A stretch of DNA of 64,000 nucleotides, taken from assembly GCA_964019335.1 (NCBI GenBank), contig OZ025676.1, forward strand, positions 372,001 through 436,000, read 5' to 3'. The notes beneath the pieces were generated by a model that had not been told where the DNA came from, made no database searches, and was given only the letters and a program-made list of their open reading frames with translations. Below, piece after piece: positions 53,473-64,000 of this stretch (position 1 is its first letter; each line of letters begins with the position of its first letter). This DNA is from Diplonema japonicum (Eukaryota > Euglenozoa > Diplonemea > Diplonemida > Diplonemidae). The translations under genes were made by a program, and so were the position numbers.

Positions 53473-53569
53473 TTAGAAAAAGAAAAGAAATAAAATACCA
53501 TCCTGTCAACGATGAAAAACAAAAGGAGTCAAAAGGGACAAAAGAAGGAAGTTGGAAAGGAGTGCTTGC

Positions 53570-53998
53570 TTATTTCCCCTGGAGCTCGCCACGGATGCGC
53601 CTGGCGATGTTGAGGTCAAGGTGGTTGAGGGTCTGCTTCTTCCTGTGGATCTGCATCATGACAGCCGCCTGGAAGAGCCCGACCATGTAGCTCTCTGTTG
53701 CCTCCTGCACCGCCTCCAGAGCAGACGGCTTGAAGGACAACCCCGTCTTGTAGTTGTTCATGGTCTCCCTCACCAGCCTCTGGAAGGGTGCCTTCTGCAG
53801 CAGAAGCTTCGAGGTCTTCTGCAGTTTGAAGATCTCACGCAGGGCAACGGTTCCAGGCCTCCACCTCCTCTTCCCCTCGCTGCTCTCCTCCTTCTTGCTC
53901 TTCTTCGACTTCTTCTCCTTCTTCGTCTTCTTGCTCTTCTTCGTCACCTCTCCTGCGGGAGGCCTCCCACCAGTCGACTTCAGGGAAGAGCGCGGCAT
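53570..53998 (-). CDS. histone H3, copy C
   Basis: Encodes a 142-residue H3 that differs from copies A, B and D by one visible residue, Lys for Arg in the tail (KKSKKTKKEKK against KKSRKTKKEKK). Both flanks diverge from the other copies soon after the coding region. It lies between polyubiquitin gene C and the ALYREF-type gene. Confidence 0.95.
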   Translation of the reverse strand: MPRSSLKSTGGRPPAGEVTKKSKKTKKEKKSKKSKKEESSEGKRRWRPGTVALREIFKLQKTSKLLLQKAPFQRLVRETMNNYKTGLSFKPSALEAVQEATESYMVGLFQAAVMMQIHRKKQTLNHLDLNIARRIRGELQGK

Positions 53999-54191
53999 TT
54001 TCTTTCTCTTTTTGTGGGGCTAAGGCTGTGGGTGTTAGAAAGCAACATTGACTCAGAAATGCATAAAACTATATGTAGACCACCATGCACTATCTGAGGT
54101 AAGAGGCACTAAACACTGCTGTCAAGAGGCTTAAAAAGTACAAAACAAGACATGTCCCGAGGTACGGAATCCATTCCTCTCAGTTTTTTCT

Positions 54192-55729
54192 TCAGTTGCT
54201 GGAGGTGAAGTTAGCGAGCTGAGTGTCAAGGTCTTCCTTCGAGACCTCCTTCCTCCTGGGATTATGGTAAACATGAAAACCCCCCACCCCATGTAGCATA
54301 CTCAACACGCGCAGCGCTCTTACCCTTAGCTCCCTTGCCACCTTTACCGCCCTTTCCACCCTTGCCACCCCTGCCCTTCTTTCCGAAGCTGCGCTTCTGA
54401 GTTGGCTGGGCCTGAGCCTGCTGGGGCTTCGGCTGTGTCCTGGCACCGCCCCTGCCCCTGGACACAGCTCCACCACGGCCACCACCCTTGTTCCCGTCAC
54501 CACGTGCAGTCGACACAGAGATCTCCTTGTCACCTGAAGAAAGGAATGTATGTGTTCAAGTATTCACCCATACCAAGCTTGGCCCCATCAAGGTCGGCAA
54601 TGGCTTGGCGGGCCCCCTGCTCAGTGCGGTAAGCAACGAGGGCATTGCCGGTGGGCCTGCCTGCGGTGTCCCAGAAGATGGTGAGCTTCTCGATCTCTCC
54701 TGCGGTCTCCATGACGTGCTGTGATGATGGTTACTGGCTTCTGACCCTCCCCCAACACACCAGAACATCCTGCTCTTCCCAGTCGAACGGGACACCTGTC
54801 ACGAAGACGCGCGTCTTGTTCTGCGGGGCCTTCACGACCTGTCGTTGGATCACAGCCTTGCCACCGCCGCCACGCCCCTGTTGATGATGGATTTAACAAG
54901 CAATCTCAGCCCCTTTTAGCTCTGTGGTCGTGAGCGAAGGATGCCGCGATCGTGGTGTGTGAGATAGCCGAAGGTGGGTGTAGGTATGTGTAAATAAAAT
55001 TTGCGGGATTTTTCGCAGCCGCGCCGAGCCGTCCAACGAGCACAATGGGGTTGTGACAACGTTTGAAGTATATAAATGTTTGTGCCAAGATAAGTTAAAA
55101 GTTTCGAAAAGGTGCCCTTCCCCTTCCCTCCCAGCGAACACAACCTATTGTTCTTGACTCAGTGCCAATTTTAATGCACGGCCGACACGAGGATGCGCCT
55201 TGCGATCACGCTGGGTTGATTTGGAAGAGGAAGTTCAAGGTCAGGGTGCTGAAGATTTTCGTAAGTCGCAGTGCCTTAGGGACAGGTCAAGGCGGCGTGC
55301 AGACACCGCTTCTTGCAGGATCGAGCGTGATGAACGAACGGCACCATCTAGGTCACTACCTATGTGCCTTTACTGCAGAGGCGATGCCCACATTGCTCTC
55401 CATCCCAGCACAGAAATGCACAACAGGCTTGGGGGCCGAAGTCAGGATGGGGAACAAAGGGTCCAGCCTCAGGAAGGCGAACGATGACATACCCTGCTAG
55501 CCGACTGGGAGTAAGGCTGGGCTCTGTTGTTGGAGGCCGTCTTGACGGCGTTGAAGCCCGCACCAGCCTGCCTACCGCCCCTGCCAGCGGAAGCGGAACG
55601 GCCTCTCCCACCAGCGGGCTTACCACCGGCACCCCTACCACCACCCTTGCTGCCACCACGGCCTTTACCACGCGAGGTAGTCTTCTTTTCGCTGATGAGC
55701 TCTTCGAGGGACTTTGTTAGCATCGCCAT
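54192..55729 (-). CDS. ALYREF-type mRNA export adaptor, five exons
   Basis: Five exons (55729-55493, 54877-54761, 54718-54574, 54533-54302, 54255-54192) join in frame to 264 residues. Introns are 615, 42, 40 and 46 nt, all GT-AG. Order: an N-terminal UAP56-binding motif (MAMLTKSLEELISEKK), an RG-rich stretch, one RRM (KTRVFVTGVPFDWEEQDVL, then GRPTGNALVAYRTEQGARQA), a second Gly/Arg/Lys-rich stretch (GGKGGKGGKGGKGAKG) and a C-terminal second UAP56-binding motif (KEDLDTQLANFTSSN). This is the ALYREF/Yra1 layout: an adaptor that loads on spliced mRNA, contacts the helicase UAP56/Sub2 and hands mRNA to the export receptor. RNP1 is weak (TGNALVAY for KGxGFVxF). Splicing is required to bring both ends together, and intron 1 is far longer than any other simple intron here. 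Confidence 0.85.
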
Positions 55730-55907
55730 TTTCTTGTATTTTTTTGTTTTATTTCCTGTGACAAACGGTTTCCCCTATTTCTTTGACACGGAAAAGAAAC
55801 AAAAAAAAAAAAAAAAAAAATGAAAGAAAACCGTGTACTTTACAAGAAAACAAGAAGAACGGGGTGGCCCTTGGGAAAAAAAAAAAAAAGAGGGTTTCTT
55901 TTCTTTT

Positions 55908-56990
55908 TTATTTCTTTTTCCCCTTCCCCTTCTTGGCCTTCTTTTTGAGGTTGTTCCTCTCCACGAAGCCCCTCCAAAAGGCTTGCACGGTTTTTGCAGA
56001 GTCTTCCAGACGGAGTTTGATGACGGCTTTGTGTTTGAGTCTATCCATTTTGACCTGGTCCTCTTCCATCCAGCGAGCGTTCTCTTCTTCGTACTGTTTG
56101 AGCTCTTCCTCGACCTTTGCGAGCTGGATGGAGTCCACCTCGTGTTCCTTTTGGAGTTTTTCTTTTTCCGCTGCTTTTTGTGTCATTTCTTTGTCGTAGT
56201 CGTTGATGATGGTGGACAGGTTGTTTTCCTTGCGCTTTCTGTCGGCTCGGAACGCAGATTCGTCCTTTTGATTCGCCTCCTTTAGTTTGGAGAGTTCTGT
56301 TTCAAGCGCACTGACCTTTTGTTCTAGCTCTTGTTCGTCCTGGCTTGCTTGCTGCTCTTCTAAGAGCTGCTTCTCTTGAGCTATCCGTTCGTAGTCTGTG
56401 ATGTCCTCGTGCGCCTTCCTTTCGACCTCCTCCAGCTCCTCCATCAGCTTGTGGATCGCCTGGTCTTTGTTCAAGACCTCTGTTTGCCGCAGTTTTCGCT
56501 CAGTAATAAACTCCCGGTTTAGAGCTTTTACATCAGCAGAAGCGTGTTGTTCCCTGCTGACGGTGTCTCTGAGAATCTGTAGTTTTTGATCGTCCTCTTC
56601 AACAGTTGTGCTGAAGTTGTTGTGCATAAGGCCTCTTAGGATCTCGATGACCTTCTGGAATCGGATCACCGACTCGTTTTGCTGTCCGTTTGGGATGTAG
56701 GTGTCCCCGTATCCCGCCCGTTTTAAACCAGTCACAACGCCTACTGTTGTGTTTTGGTGTGCGGACACCTCGCCTGGGTCCATTCCGGTCTCTAGCTTTC
56801 TTTCAACGTCGTAGTGGTGCGACAAGATCTGGCCCATGTCCTCGCCTCGTATCTCCTTTAAATACCGCAGATCCTCCTTTGCGATGTTGCCGTAGAAGGC
56901 CGGCAACCACGACATCAAATCCAACTCTTTCAGTGTTTCATCTAGCACCGTCAGCACTCGTTCTGCTTCTGCTTTGGTCTGCGGGTTCAT
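55908..56990 (-). CDS. DRC9/DRC10-like flagellar dynein regulatory complex subunit
   Basis: A 360-residue protein. An N-terminal globular part (residues 1-150) is followed by about 180 residues of charged coiled coil (for example EELEEVERKAHEDITDYERIAQ) and a C-terminal IQ-type motif, AKTVQAFWRGFVERNNLKKK, ending in KKGKGKKK. The coiled coil plus terminal IQ is the layout of DRC9 (IQCG) and DRC10 (IQCD), paired subunits of the nexin-dynein regulatory complex on axonemal doublets. I cannot decide between the two by eye. It implies a motile flagellum. The start at 56990 (MNPQTKAEAERVL) follows a C/T-rich leader. Confidence 0.72.
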   Translation of the reverse strand: MNPQTKAEAERVLTVLDETLKELDLMSWLPAFYGNIAKEDLRYLKEIRGEDMGQILSHHYDVERKLETGMDPGEVSAHQNTTVGVVTGLKRAGYGDTYIPNGQQNESVIRFQKVIEILRGLMHNNFSTTVEEDDQKLQILRDTVSREQHASADVKALNREFITERKLRQTEVLNKDQAIHKLMEELEEVERKAHEDITDYERIAQEKQLLEEQQASQDEQELEQKVSALETELSKLKEANQKDESAFRADRKRKENNLSTIINDYDKEMTQKAAEKEKLQKEHEVDSIQLAKVEEELKQYEEENARWMEEDQVKMDRLKHKAVIKLRLEDSAKTVQAFWRGFVERNNLKKKAKKGKGKKK

Positions 56991-57302
56991 TTCCCCCCCC
57001 CCTTTTCCTTTTTTTTTTTTGATTACAGTTTTGCCACGAGACAAAAAAGGAAAAAAAAAATTTCCAATAAAAATAAGGGAGAAACGTAATTTTGAAACCA
57101 AAAAAAGGAAAAAAGAGAGAGAAAAAAAAAAAAAAAAAAAAAAAAAACTGGCACTGGAAAAGATGTAAGCAGCGGGTATGTATCCTTGCTGCTTGAACTT
57201 GCCTTTTTGTGATGTATGAAGTATTGTTTTTTTTTCTCTTTTTTTTTCCCTTCTTCTTTTTGTAAAAGAACTGGTCTCAAAATAAATATTTCTCCCCCCC
57301 AA

Positions 57303-58631
57303 AAAAAGGTGAAAGGTACCTTTACTTATAAACCTAGAAAGCTTAAAGTGTATTTTCTTTGGGGGTGGGGAACCCCGCAGAGTAGAGCTCCTTGTTGGCC
57401 TTTCCTACCCCCCTCCCCCTTCAACTTTTAGAAATAATAAGATCGGTCAGAATAATTTTTTTAAAAAACAAAAGTGTTAATAATGGAAGATAAGAGAGGT
57501 AGATCGAGGGAGAGACTAGGTTTCTTTTTTTCCTTCTCTTTCTTTCTTCTTATTTATTATATATTAGGTGGGGGAGGGCGTGCATAACTTCTTTTTTTAA
57601 TGTCCTTCTTTTTCTTTTTTCCTCTTCCCACTTCGCCTTTTCACCAGGAGAGGAAGAAGGGAAGAGAAGGAAAAAAAAAAAAAGATGAAACAAAAGTATG
57701 CTGAAGAATAGAATAGATTCCCCTCCTCTTAATTAATTTCTTCTTCTTCTTCTTTTTTTTTTCCCTCGGGGAGACGAAGAAAGAACAAAAAGGAAAATCT
57801 GTACCCCAAGCGTTAGTTGTCCGTTCTCCTTTTCATTATCTCCCCCCCCCCCCCCCATTACATTCTCACTTCACGCTCGATTTGCTTGCTTTAACAATTC
57901 TGCACCTGTCCACTCAAAGAGATTGATCAAATTGATTCACGCCAGACAGTTGCCCACACAAAAAAAAGGGGGGGGAGAAGCACGAAAAATAAATAAAAAA
58001 AGATACTTGACACATGTTTCGGCCCATTTTATTTCGAGTATTTGAAATTAACCCCATCTTCTTCGTTTTTCCCCCCTCTCCTTGCATGCTCTCAACACCA
58101 TAGAGATCCTGGAGGCGGGGGGGGGGGGGTGATTTTTTGCGACGTCACAAATATCGAATAAAACACTGGGGAAAGAGGAAAGGAAAGAAACAAAAATAGA
58201 AAGAAGGGGGGGGGGGGAGTACAAACCTTTTCTTCTTCTCCTCCCCCCCCCCCCCCCCCCCTCTTCTTGCCTACCTTTGCGTTCCTCTTTTGTCACCATT
58301 TTTTTTTTTTTTGCTTTTCTCCGTGAATCTAATCACGGAGATGCGAACAACAACTAAATAACAAAAAACAAAACAAAAAAACACTATGGTTTTTCAAGCC
58401 TTCTTTTGGAAGGGGGGTTGGGTCTTCTCCTTTTTTTTTTTCTTCTTGAAGGGTTGCTACCGTGGCCTTAGTCTCAAAAGGCAGACTATGATGCAACGCC
58501 CTGACAACACGATGAAATGGAGATAAAGAGAAAAGGAATAACATTTTTTTTTTCTTTTTAAAAGGGACAACGGAACCTCATGAGGAAAAATCTTCTTCTT
58601 CTTCGTTCTTTCTTCTACCCCCTACACCGCA
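57303..58631. other. intergenic, homopolymer-rich
   Basis: No gene is supported. It holds mixed A, T, C and G runs, including C runs near 57842 and 58245 and G runs near 58120 and 58205. It separates the DRC-like gene from the homocysteine methyltransferase gene. Confidence 0.6.
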
Positions 58632-59579
58632 CTACTGCACATTATCGCCCGTGACAAGAGACGAATGCAGCGCCTCAATATGCTGAGGGAGGATGCCACA
58701 GCAGCCACCTACGTAGAAATTCAAATGTGCACCGCTCTCCGCAGCGGTGCATCTAGTCATGTCGTACCAAGACCTGCATGAAGCGACGAATTCGGGCACA
58801 GCTAGCATGGCAAGGTCCGGGGGTCCGTCCCTATGGTGGTTCCATCCAGAGGGAATGGCTTTTAAAGAATTGGCATAACACCCGGTGTTGGTGATCCCGT
58901 AGTCGTTGCTGAGGTCAAGCAGCTTCCTAAGCGCTGGGGTTGTGGCATCAGGTGTAGAGCAGTTGAACATGACACCCTCATACAGTAGGGTTTTTTTTTG
59001 CAGAAAGTTCAAGGCCGACTCAACTGTCTCGCCGGACCTCAGGCATGCCACCTTGTCGTCGCTCACTGTGTAGCTCAGCATTAACGGTTTTGCTTCCTTC
59101 GCTGCTACTTCACATGGCGCCTGTGTGTTGGCAGCCGATGAGACTGTCTCTGCTATGAACATGTCGACCTTGTGGGATACTTCGCGGGCGATTTTATTGT
59201 ACACTTCACGGGCCTCTTCCAGAGGAGGGACTTCGGGGGAATAGCTTTGTCTCAGCGGCGGCAGAGACAGTGCGACTTTTCCCTTCCCGTTCCTCGCCAC
59301 TGCCGCGCATGCTAGGTCCACGGCGTGTTTCGTTAGATCCGTGCAGCTGAACTCCTTCGCGTTGTTCAGGTACAGCGGCACGCATGCGTAGTTGTTCGTC
59401 GTGACCACAGACGAGCCAGCAGCGAGGTACTCTTCATGCAGCTTTTGCACCTCGGTCCTCCCCTCCTCTGTGGTCAATAGCCTTGCAGACCACAGCGGGT
59501 CCCTTGTCAGCTGCTCCGGGAACCTCATTCTTAAGGCGTTCCCCATCCCACCGTCCATGAGCGTCAGCGTCGAGGACAT
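58632..59579 (-). CDS. homocysteine S-methyltransferase
   Basis: A 315-residue zinc-dependent homocysteine S-methyltransferase (Pfam S-methyl_trans), a TIM barrel that methylates homocysteine to methionine, in related enzymes using S-methylmethionine or S-adenosylmethionine. Visible blocks are the N-terminal LMDGGMGNALR, the TNNYACVP strand, the metal ligand in GVMFNCSTPD and the Cys pair near the C-terminus in YVGGCCGILPQHI. All three zinc Cys are present. Length is typical. The start MSSTLTLMDGG at 59579 lies right at the first barrel strand, so no targeting peptide is present and a cytosolic location is likely. Confidence 0.92.
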   Translation of the reverse strand: MSSTLTLMDGGMGNALRMRFPEQLTRDPLWSARLLTTEEGRTEVQKLHEEYLAAGSSVVTTNNYACVPLYLNNAKEFSCTDLTKHAVDLACAAVARNGKGKVALSLPPLRQSYSPEVPPLEEAREVYNKIAREVSHKVDMFIAETVSSAANTQAPCEVAAKEAKPLMLSYTVSDDKVACLRSGETVESALNFLQKKTLLYEGVMFNCSTPDATTPALRKLLDLSNDYGITNTGCYANSLKAIPSGWNHHRDGPPDLAMLAVPEFVASCRSWYDMTRCTAAESGAHLNFYVGGCCGILPQHIEALHSSLVTGDNVQ

Positions 59580-59978
59580 CTTTGTTGTGTAAACTTGACT
59601 GTGCAGTGGGTTGCTCTCTTATTTTTGTGGTATGATTTTGAATAATAGTAAACGAAATAAAAAAAAAGCCGCCCAGGCAGCTGTTACTAGAAACACAACA
59701 TGTTGTCAAGAATTTAGGACACTCTGGTTGCCCCGCCCAAGGGGACGAGGGCTTTTAAAACAACTAGAAAAAAAGGATGTGAGATCTTGCATCACAAAGT
59801 AAGAAAGAAAGTGAAAATTGAGCAGGGAAGGAAGAGATCCCTCACTTTTTTCATTTTCTTTTTTAGACATCTGTGTTGCTAGGACGTGGAGTACGTAAAA
59901 AGAGAGCGATTGGGGTAGAGAGAGTGGGATCATCACATCATTTTGTTTCACTTCTAAAAGAAGTGTTAAGAGGGGTGC

Positions 59979-61515
<1,537 letters not shown>

Positions 61516-61775
61516 TGTTTTTGTTTTAAGGTTTTTGGTTTTTGTTAAAAGAACTTTGGTGGTGGAACATTTGTATTTGTTGTGTGAAGCAGGTAAAAAA
61601 AGAAAGAAAGAAAGTAAAAATAAACAGTCGATGGATAGAACCACCCCAGCAGCAACATTGCTTTTGCTTTCACTGGTACAAAAAAGGAAGGAATCAGGAA
61701 CACACAAAACACATGAAAAGGGAAGAGAAAAACTCAGAAAGAGGAAGAAGAAGGGTGGGGGGAGGGAGTGCTTGC

Positions 61776-62204
61776 TTATTTCCCCTGGAGCTCGCCACGG
61801 ATGCGCCTGGCGATGTTGAGGTCAAGGTGGTTGAGGGTCTGCTTCTTCCTGTGGATCTGCATCATGACAGCCGCCTGGAAGAGCCCGACCATGTAGCTCT
61901 CTGTTGCCTCCTGCACCGCCTCCAGAGCAGACGGCTTGAAGGACAACCCCGTCTTGTAGTTGTTCATGGTCTCCCTCACCAGCCTCTGGAAGGGTGCCTT
62001 CTGCAGCAGAAGCTTCGAGGTCTTCTGCAGTTTGAAGATCTCACGCAGGGCAACGGTTCCAGGCCTCCACCTCCTCTTCCCCTCGCTGCTCTCCTCCTTC
62101 TTGCTCTTCTTCGACTTCTTCTCCTTCTTCGTCTTCCTGCTCTTCTTCGTCACCTCTCCTGCGGGAGGCCTCCCACCAGTCGACTTCAGGGAAGAGCGCG
62201 GCAT
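61776..62204 (-). CDS. histone H3, copy D
   Basis: Identical to H3 copy B (50210-50638), 142 residues. It brings the window total to four H3 genes against two H4, one H2A and one H2B. Confidence 0.95.
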   Translation of the reverse strand: MPRSSLKSTGGRPPAGEVTKKSRKTKKEKKSKKSKKEESSEGKRRWRPGTVALREIFKLQKTSKLLLQKAPFQRLVRETMNNYKTGLSFKPSALEAVQEATESYMVGLFQAAVMMQIHRKKQTLNHLDLNIARRIRGELQGK

Positions 62205-62471
62205 TTTTGTGTTTTGAAAAAACTGGGAAGTGGGGTGTGTGTTCGATCTCCGATGAAGGTAGAAAAATCAATAAAAAGTGTAGAAAGCTTCGAAGAAACA
62301 TTATATTATGTTCTGGAACAAACCTTGCCCTTTGATCCTAAAGCTCAAGAGAGCTTGCCAGAAGACACACAGGAGGGCAAAGGGAAGTCAGGAAAAAAGG
62401 TTAGAAGTGAAGTGTGGAGCGAAACGAAAGCTTAACAGTGCATCCTTCCAGAGGGCTAAGGTGGCAATTGC

Positions 62472-62896
62472 TCACCGCCCACCACGGAGCCTGAGAACCA
62501 AATAGAGAGAGTGGACTCCTTCTGGATGTTGTAGTCGGTTGTAATCAGCAAGGGTGCGGTCATTTTCCAACTGCTTCCCTGCGAAGATTAACCTGCTGGT
62601 CAGGGGGAATCCCTTCACATTCTCAATGATGTCAAGGATGATGTTCCCAGTCACGAAGATTTGCATCCCCCCACGGGGCGTTGGACCAGGTGAATTGTGG
62701 ACTCCTTCTGGTCGATGTTGTAGTCGGCAAGGGTACGGCCATCCTCAAGCTGCTTCCCTGCAAAGATCAACCTCTGCTGGTCAGGGGGAATCCCCTCCTT
62801 GTCCTGGATATTCGCCTTCACGTTCTCAATCGTATCATTAAACTCCACCTCAAGGGTGATGGTCTTCCCAGTCAAGGTCTTCACGAAGATCTGCAT
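62472..62896 (-). pseudogene. decayed two-unit ubiquitin gene, second copy
   Basis: Identical to 50906-51330, with the same extra Asp, the same lost LRLRGG and the same deleted second unit. Part of the right copy of the direct duplication. Confidence 0.85.
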
Positions 62897-62975
62897 GTTT
62901 GTGTAGGTTGTGTCTCTGTGGTGTGTTGCTGTTTGTCCCATCCCAAAGCCAACCCAATGTGTGAGCCCAAAAGCC

Positions 62976-63104
62976 CTCCCATTGTGATCAGTAGACCATC
63001 GTGAACGTTACTGCTTCCTAAGTCATGGTCGGTCAGAGAGCTGGGTTAGTATTGCGTCATCATGCTAAAGGGCTACCGTTGGACAATTTCTTCCAATGTT
63101 TTTT
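62976..63104. repeat. ubiquitin-linked modular repeat, copy 3
   Basis: Copy of 51410-51538 within the right copy of the direct duplication; both modules present. Confidence 0.75.
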
Positions 63105-63461
63105 CTCGCTTTAGAGATCCGTTCAAGAAGAAGAAAAAGAAAGTGCAAATGAGCTGGATATTTCATTGATCGTATCGTCCGCTAAAAATTTTATTTCTTT
63201 TCCCCCTCTCTCTTTATTCTTTTTACGAGGGGGTTGCAGAATCGAAAATGCGGTGTCCATAATGTATTGCAGTATCAGTAGGGGAAAGGAATAAGGGGCT
63301 AACCCCTCTCTTCCACTCAAATTGCAAATAAGAATATATATCATCATCGTGATAGATTCCGAGACGTGAATGCCGACCGGAGAGGTGTGCCCCGCTTTGT
63401 CCCGAGCCCTAATATAAAGTAAGGCTAAAACCCTATGACGCAGGCTCCAGTGGAGTCGTGT

Positions 63462-63557
63462 CTCCCATTGTGATCAGTAGACCATCGTGAACGTTACTGC
63501 TTCCTAAGTCATGGTCGGTCAGAGAGCTGGGTTAGTATTGCGTCATCATGCTAAAGG
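63462..63557. repeat. ubiquitin-linked repeat, 5' module alone, second copy
   Basis: Copy of 51896-51991 within the right copy of the direct duplication. Confidence 0.75.
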
Positions 63558-63922
63558 TGCAGTGTTACACACAGCTCCACCACAACTACCACGAATCAAG
63601 CACCCTCTTGGCGAAATGGGTTTGCACTTCTATGTTGTTCATATACTGTCACAAACAAAGAGATAAATACGAAAAAGAAAAAGAAAAAAAAGGGAACAAG
63701 ATATTGTGTGAAACCAGACCTCACCAGTGACCCTCTCCTGCAAAGCTCGTAAGCCACACAGAGAGCTAGCCCAAGTGGACATTACAACAGGGAGGGTAAT
63801 AGGAAGTAAAGGGAAGTCGGGATAAAGGTTAGAAATCTTTAAAAAGAAAAAAGAAAAAGAATAAAAACAGCAGGGTTTAGAGAGGTGCTTACTCACAATT
63901 GTAAATACTGAGATACTGCTGC

Positions 63923-64000
63923 TCACTGCCCACCACGGAGCCTCAGAACCAAGTGAAGGGTGGACTCCTTCTGAATGTTGTAGTCAGCAAGGGTGCGACC
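63923..64000 (-). CDS. polyubiquitin, 3' end only (cut by window edge)
   Basis: The last 78 bp match the 3' end of polyubiquitin gene C (52357-52434), including the stop codon and LVLRLRGG followed by Gln. The rest of the gene lies beyond the window, so the direct duplication extends at least into this gene. Confidence 0.93.
   Translation of the reverse strand, partial: GRTLADYNIQKESTLHLVLRLRGGQ

Noticed and set aside
55363-55374. U5 snRNA-like loop (GTGCCTTTACTG) in the long ALYREF intron
   Set aside because: One T short of the conserved loop, and no flanking stem or Sm site was found.

Overview
The window reads as nuclear DNA of a flagellated protist, and the best guess is a euglenozoan outside the trypanosomatids. 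Reasons: the histone H3 core carries the euglenozoan-type RRWRPGTVALREI and LLLQKAPFQRLVRE blocks; every host gene from about 3 kb to the right edge lies on the minus strand; most genes are intronless; there is a leishmanolysin-type (M8) surface protein, a cathepsin L pair and a dynein-regulatory-complex subunit (so a motile flagellum). Unlike trypanosomatids, several genes are split by very short GT-AG introns (37-49 nt). The taxonomic placement is inference; no spliced-leader or rRNA gene was recognised.

Layout, left to right. 0-1.7 kb: a decayed piggyBac transposase (the only plus-strand gene remnant). 3-28.7 kb: single-copy genes for a Cache/HAMP/cyclase-like receptor kinase, VPS33, two tandem RPS5 (uS7) genes with three introns each, an alpha/beta-hydrolase lacking its nucleophile serine, a 1435-residue helical-repeat nuclear protein, and a 4137-residue surface protein joining a degenerate M8 peptidase domain, many EGF modules, PSI, VWD-like and GPS-like regions and one transmembrane helix. 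30.6-34.7 kb: an acylated RING protein, then H3, H2A, H2B and a four-unit polyubiquitin gene. 34.7-38.6 kb: AT-rich DNA with a fold-back element, a GC-rich hairpin island, a palindrome and one small membrane-protein gene. 38.6-48 kb: an EF-hand protein, a PUS7/TruD-family protein, a SCYL-family pseudokinase gene whose third intron holds a dead non-LTR retrotransposon and a tRNA-Glu gene, and a kelch protein. 48.3-64 kb: cathepsin L, H4, H3, a decayed ubiquitin gene, polyubiquitin, H3, an ALYREF-type mRNA export factor with four introns, a DRC9/10-like flagellar protein and a homocysteine methyltransferase; then the cathepsin-H4-H3-ubiquitin block starts again as an apparently identical direct copy 11,566 bp downstream and runs off the right edge.

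The genes are mostly housekeeping (chromatin, ubiquitin, ribosome, mRNA export, vesicle fusion) plus surface, sensory and flagellar functions. The most unusual things are the intron nested with a tRNA gene and a retroelement, three family members with altered catalytic residues (M8 HDLLH, PUS7 K-E, hydrolase GFGAG), the chimeric giant surface protein, the divergent core histones, and the modular repeat that travels with ubiquitin genes.
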